From assembly GCF_030160015.1 (NCBI RefSeq), contig NZ_BSNN01000002.1, forward strand, positions 992,001 to 1,056,000: a stretch of DNA of 64,000 nt, given 5' to 3'. How positions within the stretch are numbered: the first letter of the stretch is position 1; the number at the start of each line of letters is the position of its first letter. Both the position numbers and the translations under genes were made by a program. Below are positions 37,492 to 45,970 of this stretch, in pieces. A model generated the notes under the pieces. It did no database searches. It had not been told where the DNA came from and saw only the letters and a program-made list of their open reading frames with translations. This DNA is from Amylibacter marinus. GTDB taxonomy: Bacteria; Pseudomonadota; Alphaproteobacteria; Rhodobacterales; Rhodobacteraceae.

Positions 37492-38969
37492 TTTGCAGCC
37501 TTTCCTGTGAATTCAGCAGATTTTTCCAGAACCGATGCGATGTTCAGCATCTCGCCTTCTTCCCATGGGCGCCCAATCAACTGTAGCCCCAGTGGCAGCC
37601 CCTGAGCATCCAGCCCTGTTGGGACAGATACACCCGGCAGGCCCGCCAAATTCACAGTTACAGTAAATACATCGTTCAGATACATCTTGATCGGATCCGC
37701 ATCTTTCATTTCCCCAAGACCAAAGGCCGCAGAGGGGGTCGCGGGTGTTAGGATCGCATCAACACCGCTGGCGTAGACATCATCGAAATCTTTCTTGATC
37801 AAGGTGCGCACGCGCTGGGCACGCCGGTAATACGCATCATAGAATCCAGCAGACAACACATAGGCCCCGATCATCACGCGGCGTTTGACCTCTGGGCCAA
37901 GGCCCTCGGCGCGGGTGCGGGCATACATATCGTCAATGCCCTCGCCCTTGGCCAATGTGGCGCGGTGGCCATAACGCACGCCATCATAACGGGCCAAATT
38001 GGAAGAGGCCTCTGCAGGGGCCAAAACATAATAGGCCGGCAGGGCATATTTTGTATGCGGCAAAGACACATCAACAATCTCGGCCCCCGCATCACGCAAC
38101 ATATCCGCGCCATCATTCCACAGCTTTTCAATCTCGGCAGGTGTACCATCAAGGCGATATTCGCGTGGTATGCCGATTTTCTTGCCCTTGATATCCCCGG
38201 TCAGAGCGGCCTCGAAATTCGGCACATCGAAATTAGCGCTGGTGCTATCCTTGGCATCGTGGCCAGAAATCGCGTTTAAGAAAATGGCGCCGTCGCGCAC
38301 CGATTTGGTCATCGGGCCAGCCTGATCAAGGGACGATGCAAAGGCCACTACACCCCAGCGCGAGACCCGTCCATAGGTGGGCTTCACCCCAACAGTACCA
38401 GTAAAGGCCGCAGGCTGGCGAATTGAGCCACCGGTATCCGTACCCGTGGCCGCAAGGCATAGATCACCCGCAACCGCCGCGGCCGATCCACCAGATGATC
38501 CACCCGCGGTCAACGGCGCATCAGAACCCTTGCGCCGCCAAGGGTTGACAGCCGCACCATACACGGATGTTTCGTTAGACGAGCCCATGGCGAATTCATC
38601 CATGTTTAACTTGCCCAGCATCACAGCACCCGCATCCCACAGCTTGGTGGTTACGGTGCTTTCGTATTCGGGCTTAAACCCGCTTAAGATTTTAGAAGCC
38701 GCTTGGCTGGTTACGCCCTTGGTGCAGAACAAATCCTTAATGCCCAGCGGGATGCCACACATATCAGGTGCATCGCCCGATGCCAGACGCGCATCGGCAG
38801 CTGCTGCCTGTTCTAGGGCGATTTCTGGTGTTTTCGCACAATAAGCATTCAGCGCATCCCCCGCGGCCACCGCATCCACACAATCCTGTGTCAGCTCTAC
38901 TGCGGTAATTTCCTTGGCGCGTAGTTTTTCGCGCGCCTCTGTAATGGTCAGTTTCGAAAGTTCAGACAT
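37482..38969 (-). CDS. gatA: Aspartyl/glutamyl-tRNA amidotransferase subunit A
   Basis: 495 residues from ATG 38969. Amidase-signature enzyme releasing ammonia from glutamine to convert Glu-tRNA(Gln) or Asp-tRNA(Asn). The triad is visible: K78 (GIKDLF), S158 (TAGGSSGGS, cis-Ser) and S182 (TGGSIRQPA, nucleophile). The frame is open to 38996, but ATG 38969 lies just after the gatC stop with AAGGTGG upstream. gatB is not in the window. Confidence 0.96.
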   Translation of the reverse strand: MSELSKLTITEAREKLRAKEITAVELTQDCVDAVAAGDALNAYCAKTPEIALEQAAAADARLASGDAPDMCGIPLGIKDLFCTKGVTSQAASKILSGFKPEYESTVTTKLWDAGAVMLGKLNMDEFAMGSSNETSVYGAAVNPWRRKGSDAPLTAGGSSGGSAAAVAGDLCLAATGTDTGGSIRQPAAFTGTVGVKPTYGRVSRWGVVAFASSLDQAGPMTKSVRDGAIFLNAISGHDAKDSTSANFDVPNFEAALTGDIKGKKIGIPREYRLDGTPAEIEKLWNDGADMLRDAGAEIVDVSLPHTKYALPAYYVLAPAEASSNLARYDGVRYGHRATLAKGEGIDDMYARTRAEGLGPEVKRRVMIGAYVLSAGFYDAYYRRAQRVRTLIKKDFDDVYASGVDAILTPATPSAAFGLGEMKDADPIKMYLNDVFTVTVNLAGLPGVSVPTGLDAQGLPLGLQLIGRPWEEGEMLNIASVLEKSAEFTGKAAKWW

Positions 38970-38970
38970 T

Positions 38971-39258
38971 TTATTCCACCACCTTAGGCACAGCAAAAAA
39001 TCCCTCGCGGGCCTCGGGTGCGTTTTTCAATATTTTTTCAGGCTGATTGCCGTCGGTCACAACATCAGCGCGACGGTACAAGGACATGGGGCTGACGGAT
39101 GTCATGGGCTCTACGCCGTCTACATCGACCTCATTCAGCTGTTCCATAAATCCCAAAATTCCGGACAGTTCGGTTGCCAGCACATCCAGGTCTTCTTCGG
39201 GCACGGCAATACGTGCCAGATGGGCGGCGCGGCGGGCGGTTTCTTTATCAATCGACAT
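38971..39258 (-). CDS. gatC: Aspartyl/glutamyl-tRNA amidotransferase subunit C
   Basis: 95 residues from ATG 39258 (family start [19 protein letters not shown]); the open frame reaches 39291 without support. GatC stabilises the GatA-GatB complex. Family segments: [26 protein letters not shown] and LRAD-like [11 protein letters not shown]. Followed by gatA after 1 nt, so translationally coupled. Confidence 0.95.
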   Translation of the reverse strand: MSIDKETARRAAHLARIAVPEEDLDVLATELSGILGFMEQLNEVDVDGVEPMTSVSPMSLYRRADVVTDGNQPEKILKNAPEAREGFFAVPKVVE

Positions 39259-39334
39259 TACAGGAGCCTTGCATTTAACATGATCCCCCATCTAGCGCGC
39301 CCTCGGCAGACGTGCAAGCCACCTGTGGCCCTCC

Positions 39335-39784
39335 TTAGCGGCGATTTTTGAAAAAACCGCGCAGTAATTGGGCACATTCGCGCGCATTTATTCCCTCGTA
39401 GACCTCGGGCTTGTGGTGGCACTGTGCATGGTCAAACACCCGCGCGCCCTGCTCTACCCCACCAGATTTTGGATCAGATGCCCCGTAATACAGGCGCGCA
39501 ACACGTGCATGGGCAATGGCCGCCGCACACATGGGGCACGGCTCTAGGGTTACATAGAGGTCAGCGCCGGTGATACGCTCTACGCCTAAATGCGAACAGG
39601 CCGCACGAATGGCCAGAATTTCTGCGTGTGCTGTTGGGTCATTTAGCTCGCGCGTGCGATTGCTGGCCGTCGCGATCACCTGACCCTCCAGCGTGATCAC
39701 CGCGCCTACAGGCACCTCGCCGCGTGCACCAGCGGCACGGGCCTGTTCTATTGCAAGGGGCATAAATGTCTTAAAATCGCTCAT
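39335..39784 (-). CDS. tadA: tRNA-specific adenosine(34) deaminase TadA
   Basis: 149 residues from ATG 39784 (AAGAGA upstream). Zn-dependent deaminase converting A34 to inosine in tRNA-Arg(ACG), essential in most bacteria. Zn site H53-A-E55 with catalytic Glu55, and PCPMC with C83 and C86. GEVPVGAVI and DPTAHAEI are typical. The open frame extends to 39838 without a matching family N-terminus. Divergent from the pseudouridine synthase gene. Confidence 0.95.
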   Translation of the reverse strand: MSDFKTFMPLAIEQARAAGARGEVPVGAVITLEGQVIATASNRTRELNDPTAHAEILAIRAACSHLGVERITGADLYVTLEPCPMCAAAIAHARVARLYYGASDPKSGGVEQGARVFDHAQCHHKPEVYEGINARECAQLLRGFFKNRR

Positions 39785-39847
39785 TTCTCTTGAATACGCG
39801 AAATTACGGCCCTTGCAAGCCCTGCCCAGATCACCCATAGGGGGGAT

Positions 39848-40729
39848 ATGTCAAATGAACCTGAACGCATTGCAAAATTTCTGGCCCGCGCGGGCGTAGC
39901 CTCTCGTCGCGAAGTCGAGCGTATGATCGCCGCTGGGCGTATCCACCTAAACGGCGAGGTACTGACCACCCCTGCGGTCAAGGTGACCGACGCCGACAAG
40001 ATAGACGTGGATAAGAAGCCTGCACCGGTCAAACAGCAGGCGCGGTTTTGGCGCTATTACAAGCCCGTGGGCTTGGTCACCACCGAGCGTGATGAAAAGG
40101 GCCGCAAGACCATTTTTGAAGACCTGCCCGAGGATATGCCGCGGGTGATGTCTGTGGGGCGCTTGGATATCAATTCCGAGGGTTTGCTATTGCTGACCAA
40201 TGATGGTGAGCTGAAGCGAAAATTAGAGCTACCCTCTACGGGGTGGTTACGCAAATATCGTGTGCGGGTGAACGGCAATCCGACGGATGAAATGCTTGAG
40301 CCCCTGCGCCGGGGTGCGGTAATTGACCGCGAGGCATTTAAGCCCATGCAAATTACACTGGATCGCCAGCAGGGGTCAAATGCATGGCTAACGGTGGGCC
40401 TGCGCGAGGGGAAATATCGTGAAATTCGCCGCGCGATGGATTTTGTGGGCCTGCGGGTTAACCGCCTGATCCGTGTATCCTACGGGCCATTTCAACTAGA
40501 GGATTTGACCCCCAGCCAAGCGGTGGAGATCCGCGCGAAAACACTGCGTGATCAGCTGGGCATTGATACGGTTACCCCGCATAAACCCGAGGAAACCACA
40601 GAGAGACCCGCCAGGGCGAATTTCAAAAAGACGCCGCGCCCAAATGCTGGGCGGCCTAACTCTGGGCGGACTAATACTACAAAGCCCAATTCTGGGCGAC
40701 CAAATGCAGGGCGGCCAAAGCGGCGCTAA
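39848..40729 (+). CDS. rRNA pseudouridine synthase (RluB/RsuA family)
   Basis: 293 residues. An S4 RNA-binding domain (about 8-55; IAKFLARAGVASRREVERMI) precedes the synthase domain, with the catalytic Asp in VGRLDINSEGLLLLTNDG (about 98-115) and EGKYREIRRAM. The last 50 residues form a basic Pro/Asn/Gly/Arg tail with imperfect RPNxGR repeats. RluB-type enzymes modify U2605 of 23S rRNA; RluB versus RluE cannot be fixed here, but length and tail favour RluB. The stop is 14 nt from the convergent cold-shock gene. Confidence 0.88.
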   Translation: MSNEPERIAKFLARAGVASRREVERMIAAGRIHLNGEVLTTPAVKVTDADKIDVDKKPAPVKQQARFWRYYKPVGLVTTERDEKGRKTIFEDLPEDMPRVMSVGRLDINSEGLLLLTNDGELKRKLELPSTGWLRKYRVRVNGNPTDEMLEPLRRGAVIDREAFKPMQITLDRQQGSNAWLTVGLREGKYREIRRAMDFVGLRVNRLIRVSYGPFQLEDLTPSQAVEIRAKTLRDQLGIDTVTPHKPEETTERPARANFKKTPRPNAGRPNSGRTNTTKPNSGRPNAGRPKRR

Positions 40730-40743
40730 GGCTCGGTAGCGAC

Positions 40744-40956
40744 CTAAGGATCGATGATTTTTAACTCGCCCGCCATTTGGCGACCATCGCGCCCGTCGAT
40801 CAATTCGTATTCAATCGGCATCTCATCCACTAATTGAACAATTCCTGCCGCTTGTAGTGCTGAAATATGTACAAAAATATCGGCCCCACCGCCCTCGGGC
40901 TGGATGAATCCATAGCCCTTATCTGCGTTGAACCACTTCACCTTACCCTTTGCCAT
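40744..40956 (-). CDS. Cold-shock domain protein (CspA family)
   Basis: 70 residues from ATG 40956 (GAAGGA upstream); the open frame to 40974 has no support. Single cold-shock domain with RNP1 DKGYGFIQ (about 13-20) and RNP2 DIFVHIS (about 29-35). Binds single-stranded RNA/DNA as an RNA chaperone. A 207-bp region to terC follows upstream; a long leader is common for such genes but no structure was resolved. Confidence 0.95.
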   Translation of the reverse strand: MAKGKVKWFNADKGYGFIQPEGGGADIFVHISALQAAGIVQLVDEMPIEYELIDGRDGRQMAGELKIIDP

Positions 40957-41163
40957 GTTCGTGTCCTTCGTCATTGGTATTTCACAACGAAACCAGAAGC
41001 GGTGGGAACAAATTGATCGAATGCCCAGCCCCGCTGATTCGTCTACTTTGTTATTTCAGTGTAATATGAAACCCGAATTTCAGCAATTTTCCCAGAAAAC
41101 CCGTTGCGCGAAACGGCCTGTCTGCGTATTTGAAAGAGAGTATTTTTAAACCAAGAGGCGAAA
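40957..41163. other. 207-bp divergent region between cold-shock and TerC genes
   Basis: Carries the leaders of both genes. No clear promoter pair was settled on. The yybP-ykoY riboswitch core (GGGGAGUA-type) was looked for on the TerC side and not seen. A weak TTGCGC/TATTTG pair lies near 41104-41132 before the TerC gene. Confidence 0.35.
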
Positions 41164-41988
41164 ATGGCTGATTTACTTACCTTTGAAAACCTAGGAAATT
41201 TAGCAGTATTGTTTTTCCTACAAGCCGTTCTCGGCTTTGATAACCTGTTGTATATTTCGATTGAATCGCAACGTGCACCGGCACACCTGCAACAGAAAGT
41301 GCGCTTTTGGGGCATTATTATCGCTGTGGCCCTGCGCGTGGTTCTGTTGTTTGTCATGATCAAACTGATCGATGCGCTGAAGGAACCGTTTCACATCTTT
41401 GAATGGACAGGTGTTCTGGAGGGCGGGATAAATTTTGCCACCGTGATCTTTATCATTGGGGGTGTTTTCATCATGTACACCGCCTTTAAGGAAATCGCAC
41501 ATATGCTGTCGATAGAGGATCTTGCCCATAACACAGGGGCTAAATCAGGAAAATCTGCGATGCAGGTTATCGTATTGATTGTAACAATGAACTTGATTTT
41601 CAGCTTTGATTCAATTCTGTCTGCATTGGCAATTACCGATGTGTTCCCGGTCTTGGCCATTGCGATCCTAGCCTCTGGTGCGGCCATGTTGATATTGGCA
41701 GATGGCGTAACCGAGTTCCTAAAGAAGAACCGCATGTACGAAGTTTTGGGTCTGTTCATCCTGTTAATCGTTGGTGTGGTTTTATTGGGCGAGGCTGGTC
41801 CTGCGGCGGCTCATGCCATGCATAATGACGCCCTACAAATTCGCATCTTTGGGCACGAGTTGCTGCCCATGTCTAAAACCACCTTCTACTTCTCGGTGAT
41901 CGTATTGGTTGTCGTGGAAATCGTGCAAACGGGTTATCAAAAAAAGCTGGCGCATGAGCGAAAAACCCAGCAAAACCATGGCTCTTAA
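41164..41988 (+). CDS. TerC-family integral membrane protein
   Basis: 274 residues, about seven membrane segments. The TerC hallmark acidic motifs lie within membrane helices: VLGFDNLLYISIESQ (about residues 21-35) and IFSFDSILSALAITD (about 146-160). The family is tied to tellurite resistance and to Mn2+ or Ca2+ export. AAGAGGCG lies just before the ATG. A strong terminator follows, then the XpaC/TelA cluster. No yybP-ykoY Mn riboswitch seen upstream. Ion specificity is not known. Confidence 0.9.
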   Translation: MADLLTFENLGNLAVLFFLQAVLGFDNLLYISIESQRAPAHLQQKVRFWGIIIAVALRVVLLFVMIKLIDALKEPFHIFEWTGVLEGGINFATVIFIIGGVFIMYTAFKEIAHMLSIEDLAHNTGAKSGKSAMQVIVLIVTMNLIFSFDSILSALAITDVFPVLAIAILASGAAMLILADGVTEFLKKNRMYEVLGLFILLIVGVVLLGEAGPAAAHAMHNDALQIRIFGHELLPMSKTTFYFSVIVLVVVEIVQTGYQKKLAHERKTQQNHGS

Positions 41989-42021
41989 ACAAGCGTAGAT
42001 TTGCACAGTTGCAAAAAACCT

Positions 42022-42049
42022 AAAACCCCCGTCTAGTAACGGGGGTTTT
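42022..42049 (+). terminator. Rho-independent terminator after the TerC gene
   Basis: AAAACCCCCGT (42022-42032) pairs with ACGGGGGTTTT (42039-42049) across a 6-nt loop, followed by TTTTT. It lies 33 nt after the TerC stop and 42 nt before the small ORF, so the XpaC/TelA genes either read through it or use a promoter hidden here. Confidence 0.88.
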
Positions 42050-42091
42050 TCGCTATATATTAAGAGACGAACACTGGTCCTGCGGGGAAGA

Positions 42092-42181
42092 ATGAAAGCA
42101 TCGACGTTAAATTGGCTATCCTATGCGGTCTTACTTGCGATCGTGATCACTGTATCAATGAATACATTGGGGACGGGATAG
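42092..42181 (+). CDS. 29-residue single-pass membrane peptide
   Basis: ATG 42092 to TAG 42179-42181. GGGGAAG lies 2-8 nt before the ATG. Sequence begins MKASTLNWLSYAVLLAIVIT, one hydrophobic helix with short polar ends. The next gene's ATG follows the stop directly (TAGATG) and its ribosome-binding site (GGGGACGGG) lies inside this ORF, so the two are translationally coupled. It is too short for normal gene callers. No family known to me; likely a membrane microprotein or leader peptide for the XpaC-like gene. Confidence 0.6.
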   Translation: MKASTLNWLSYAVLLAIVITVSMNTLGTG

Positions 42182-43087
42182 ATGGCCCGCGAATTTGGAG
42201 GCAAGCACAGCCCCGATGGTGCACCCAATAATGCCCGCCCAACCCCGATAAACAAGTTTCGCGGCAAGAAGGCCCATAATTCCTATATCCGCGTGAAAAT
42301 GCTGTTCTTTGCGCCCCTGCCTATGCTGTTTGCCGCTATTGGCGAGCTGCGCGCAGGCCAGATAAATGGGATGTTGGCAGAGCTAGGCGCCTTTGCCACA
42401 CTCATTCTTTCTGCGTGGTTGTTGCGCGATGGTATCCGCGCCAGCGAAGCCTATGATGCGCGCAAAGTGGCACGCAAGCCCGCCATTCCGCGCAAACTGT
42501 TCGCCGCCATCCTTGCTGGCATTGGCATTGGTATTGCTGCGTTTGCCGGCTGGGAAATTGGGGCGATACAATCTATTGCATTGGCCCTGTTAACCGGCGG
42601 CTTACATATGGCCAGTTTCGGATTAGATCCCCTGAAATCCAAGGGCCTAGAGGGCCAGAGCGCCTTTGAAGCCGAACGTGTGGCCAAGGCCGTGGCCAAA
42701 GCCGAGGCCATATTGACCGAGATGCTGATCGCCTCCAAGCGGTTTCGCGACCGTGCCTTAGAGGGCCGCGTTGAAACATTGGCCAGCGAAATTCGCGACA
42801 TGTTCCGCGCCATCGAGGAAGACCCGCGCGATCTAACCGCTGCGCGAAAATTCTTGGGCGTGTATCTAAAGGGCGCGCGCGACGCGACCCTGAAATTTGC
42901 CGAGATCTACAGCAAACAGCGCAGCACCGATGCGCGTAACGATTACGAAACCCTGCTGGTTGATTTAGAAACCAGCTTTGCCAATCAAAAGCAACAGATG
43001 CTTTTGGACAATAGAACCGACCTGAACGTAGAAATCGAAGTTCTGCGCGACCGGCTGAAACAAGAGGGCCTGCGGGCCGCAGAATAA
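42182..43087 (+). CDS. XpaC-like protein (5-bromo-4-chloroindolyl phosphate hydrolysis family)
   Basis: 301 residues. N-terminal cytoplasmic basic stretch, then hydrophobic segments at about 39-55, 63-80 and 99-145 (LFAAILAGIGIGIAAFAGWEIG). The C-terminal half is a long charged helical region (about 160-300; GQSAFEAERVAKAVAKAEAI, coiled-coil-like). This matches the XpaC family, named for a hydrolysis phenotype but best known for pairing with TelA in Ter-linked stress clusters. It is followed by telA after 10 nt. An active site is not evident, so a scaffold or membrane partner role is likelier than a phosphatase. Confidence 0.78.
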   Translation: MAREFGGKHSPDGAPNNARPTPINKFRGKKAHNSYIRVKMLFFAPLPMLFAAIGELRAGQINGMLAELGAFATLILSAWLLRDGIRASEAYDARKVARKPAIPRKLFAAILAGIGIGIAAFAGWEIGAIQSIALALLTGGLHMASFGLDPLKSKGLEGQSAFEAERVAKAVAKAEAILTEMLIASKRFRDRALEGRVETLASEIRDMFRAIEEDPRDLTAARKFLGVYLKGARDATLKFAEIYSKQRSTDARNDYETLLVDLETSFANQKQQMLLDNRTDLNVEIEVLRDRLKQEGLRAAE

Positions 43088-43097
43088 GGAACCTGCC

Positions 43098-44288
43098 ATG
43101 AGTGAAGATATTCGCAAGAAAGCCGAGACAACCCTAAAAGAGGTCGAGGCGGTCACCGCAGCGATCCTGCCAGAACCCAAGGGCGAGCTGATTGTAATCG
43201 AAGAAGCAAAACCCAACATGCAAAAAGCAATCAACGCCCGCATGAAGGAAATCGACCTGGCCAACACCCAGTCTATCATCGAGTTCGGATCCAAATCCCA
43301 ACAAGAGCTGCAAGCCATTTCCCAAGAGATGCTGGCAGGTGTGCGCAACAAGGATGTGGGCCCCGCTGGCGAAAGCCTGCGCAATATGGTCAGCTCAATC
43401 CGCGGCTTTTCTGTGGATGAATTGAACCCCAACCGCAAGCTTAGCTGGTGGGAGCGCCTGATTGGACGTGCCGCCCCGATGGCTAAATTCATGGCAAAAT
43501 TTGAAACCGTTCAGGGCCAGATTGACAACATCACCGATGAATTGCTGGATCACGAGCATGTATTGCTGAAAGATATCAAGTCCCTCGACAAGCTTTACGG
43601 CAAAACATTGGCTTTCTATGACGAGCTGGCATTGTACATCGCCGCTGGCGAGAAGAAGATCGCAGAACTAGATGCCAAGACCATCCCCGCCAAGGAGCGC
43701 CAGGTAGAAAAGGCCAGCAAGGATAAAGGCGTGGTCATGGCGCAGGAATTGCGCGATCTACGCGCCGCGCGTGACGATCTGGAACGCCGGGTTCATGATC
43801 TAAAACTGACACGTCAGGTCACCATGCAATCCCTGCCGTCAATCCGCTTGGTTCAGGAAAACGATAAATCACTGGTGACCAAAATCAATTCTACCCTAGT
43901 GAACACCGTACCCCTATGGGAAACACAGTTAGCACAGGCCGTAACCATCCACCGTTCGTCAGAAGCCGCCAAGGTGGTCAAGGATGCCACAGACCTGACC
44001 AATGATTTGCTGGAAAGCAATGCCGCCAACCTAAAAGAAGCAAACAAAGCCGTGCGCGAGCAAATGGAGCGCGGTGTGTTTGATATGGACAGCATCCGCA
44101 AGGCCAACCAATACCTGCTGGATACCATCGAGGAAAGCCTAAGCATTGCAGATGAAGGCAAGGCGCGCCGCGCCGCCGCCGAAACCGAACTAGAAGGTCT
44201 GGAAGACAAGCTAAAAGAGGCCCTAAAAGCCGCCAAAGCAAAAGGCACCGGCACCGGCGACACCATCGGCACCGCCACAGGCGAATAA
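43098..44288 (+). CDS. Toxic anion resistance protein, TelA family
   Basis: 396 residues, almost wholly helical and coiled-coil, typical TelA length. Family features: NPNRKLSWWERLIGRA, FETVQGQIDNITDELLDHEHVLLKDI and LDKLYGKTLAFYDELALYIAAGE. No membrane segment, so cytoplasmic. TelA proteins are linked to tellurite, colicin and antimicrobial stress and occur with XpaC and TerC. C-terminal tail GTGTGDTIGTATGE is flexible. Lies between XpaC-like and SPFH genes, 22 nt apart, as one operon. Confidence 0.92.
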   Translation: MSEDIRKKAETTLKEVEAVTAAILPEPKGELIVIEEAKPNMQKAINARMKEIDLANTQSIIEFGSKSQQELQAISQEMLAGVRNKDVGPAGESLRNMVSSIRGFSVDELNPNRKLSWWERLIGRAAPMAKFMAKFETVQGQIDNITDELLDHEHVLLKDIKSLDKLYGKTLAFYDELALYIAAGEKKIAELDAKTIPAKERQVEKASKDKGVVMAQELRDLRAARDDLERRVHDLKLTRQVTMQSLPSIRLVQENDKSLVTKINSTLVNTVPLWETQLAQAVTIHRSSEAAKVVKDATDLTNDLLESNAANLKEANKAVREQMERGVFDMDSIRKANQYLLDTIEESLSIADEGKARRAAAETELEGLEDKLKEALKAAKAKGTGTGDTIGTATGE

Positions 44289-44310
44289 CCCCAAAGAAAG
44301 GCACAAACAC

Positions 44311-45417
44311 ATGGGCATTTTAGATTTCTTATTGGGTGAGTTGATTGATGTCATCCACCACACGGATGATACCAACGACACTATGGTCTGGCGTTTTGAG
44401 CGCGAAGGCCATGAGATCAAATACGGAGCCAAGCTGACCGTGCGCGAAGGTCAGGCTGCGGTTTTCGTGCACGAGGGGCAAATTGCCGATGTGTTTTCGC
44501 CGGGGTTGTACATGTTGGAAACCAACAACATGCCCATCCTGACCAGCCTGAACTATTGGGACCACGGATTCAAAAGCCCGTTTAAATCCGAGATTTACTA
44601 TGTAAACACCACCCGCTTTCAGGATTTGAAATGGGGCACCAAAAACCCGATCATGTGCCGTGATCCTGAATTTGGCCCCGTGCGCATTCGCGCCTTTGGA
44701 ACCTATTCTGTACGTATCTCTGATCCTGCCAAATTCCTAAGCGAGATTGTGGGTACAGATGGGGAAACCACGACCGACGAGATATCCTATCAAATCCGCA
44801 ATGTAATCGTATCCAGCTTCTCAGCCGCTATCGCCAGCTGTGGCATTCCTGTGCTGGATATGGCCGCCAATGCCCCTGAATTGGGCAAGCTCTTGGCCAC
44901 ACGCATCGCCCCTGATCTGGCGGAATACGGTATCGAATTGCCCAGCCTGTTTATTGAAAACATATCCCTACCACCAGCGGTCGAGGCGGCATTGGACAAG
45001 CGCACATCCATCGGCATCGTGGGCGATCTATCAACCTATACCAATTTTTCTGCCGCCGAGAGCATGACAACAGCCGCAGCCAACCCTGCGGGCGGGGGCG
45101 GCATGGGGGCTGGCCTTGGGGCGGGCATGGGCATGGCCATGGCGGATCGTATGATGCGCGGCGGTTCTGTGGCACCCGCACCGCAAATGCCACCACCACC
45201 CCCCGTGGTAGACAAGGTCTGGCACGTGGCCAAGGACGGCGCATCATCGGGGCCGTTTTCGCGCGCCGAATTGGGCCGTATGGCCGCCAGCGGCGAGTTA
45301 TCCCGCGACAGCTATGTTTGGAGCGCGGGCCAAGATGGCTGGAAAACCGCTGATGAGGTGATCGAACTGGCGCAGCTATTTTCCATCATGCCACCGCCAG
45401 TACCAACGGCCAAGTAG
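44311..45417 (+). CDS. SPFH/band-7 domain protein fused to C-terminal GYF_2 domain
   Basis: 368 residues. The N-terminal virion-core/SPFH-like region (about 20-250) includes VFVHEGQIADVFSPGLYMLETNNMPI-type strands and the SLFIENISLPPAVEAALDKR segment. A Gly/Ala/Met-rich hinge with GGGMGAGLGAGMGMAMADRMM and a run of prolines (about 258-305) leads to a GYF_2 (DUF4339) domain, WHVAKDGASSGPFSRAELGRM...DSYVWSAGQDGW (about 310-355). SPFH proteins assemble membrane platforms; GYF_2 domains bind partners. No N-terminal membrane segment seen, so attachment may be through partners such as the XpaC-like or zinc-ribbon proteins. Confidence 0.88.
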   Translation: MGILDFLLGELIDVIHHTDDTNDTMVWRFEREGHEIKYGAKLTVREGQAAVFVHEGQIADVFSPGLYMLETNNMPILTSLNYWDHGFKSPFKSEIYYVNTTRFQDLKWGTKNPIMCRDPEFGPVRIRAFGTYSVRISDPAKFLSEIVGTDGETTTDEISYQIRNVIVSSFSAAIASCGIPVLDMAANAPELGKLLATRIAPDLAEYGIELPSLFIENISLPPAVEAALDKRTSIGIVGDLSTYTNFSAAESMTTAAANPAGGGGMGAGLGAGMGMAMADRMMRGGSVAPAPQMPPPPPVVDKVWHVAKDGASSGPFSRAELGRMAASGELSRDSYVWSAGQDGWKTADEVIELAQLFSIMPPPVPTAK

Positions 45418-45435
45418 GCCAGAAACAGAGGTGAT

Positions 45436-45966
45436 ATGACCAGACGTACAGCGCTTAAATGGCTACATTGGCTCGCTGGGGCTTTCATTTTGTATTTTGT
45501 ACTGGTTGAGCCAGATGAAAATACCGCCGATCCCGGGGGGGCATTATCTACACATGCAGGTGTAGGGATGTTGTTGGGTGTTGTGACGTTTATCTGGTTT
45601 GTCTCTTATATGAAAAACGGCCCTGTGGGGCGTGCTGGCCCTAAATTGCCCGCATGGGCAAAGCAGGTGCATTTTTGGATGCACCGTGTTCTTTACATCG
45701 CCCTTCCTATTATGGTTCTTTCTGGCGCATTAACTGGTATGATGGCCCCCTATGCCATTGATGCCTTTGGTGTTGTGCCGCTGAGCCTTGGGATTGATAT
45801 CCGCTGGTTGCATTCACTGTTGGAAGAGCTGCACGAGCTGGCCTTTGATGGGCTGTTGATTATCATTGTTGTGCATATACTGTTTCATCTGTGGCGCCAG
45901 TTTGTGCTGCGCGATAATGCCTTGCGTATCATCCTGCCGATCAAACTACACAAATACCTAAAGTAA
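45436..45966 (+). CDS. Cytochrome b561-like membrane protein
   Basis: 176 residues with four membrane helices. Histidines suited to bind two b-type hemes: KWLHWLAG (His11), ALSTHAGVGML (about 41), HFWMHRVLYIALP (about 78 and 82), WLHSLLEELHEL (about 119 and 126), VVHILFHLW (about 140 and 144). Members carry electrons from quinol in the inner membrane. GAGGTGAT precedes the ATG. Ends 4 nt before the GTG of the zinc-ribbon gene, so it belongs to the same operon. Redox partner unknown. Confidence 0.85.
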   Translation: MTRRTALKWLHWLAGAFILYFVLVEPDENTADPGGALSTHAGVGMLLGVVTFIWFVSYMKNGPVGRAGPKLPAWAKQVHFWMHRVLYIALPIMVLSGALTGMMAPYAIDAFGVVPLSLGIDIRWLHSLLEELHELAFDGLLIIIVVHILFHLWRQFVLRDNALRIILPIKLHKYLK

Positions 45967-45970
45967 TCCG

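Noticed and set aside
40957-41163. Mn-sensing yybP-ykoY riboswitch before the TerC gene
   Set aside because: Conserved core sequences not found in either orientation.
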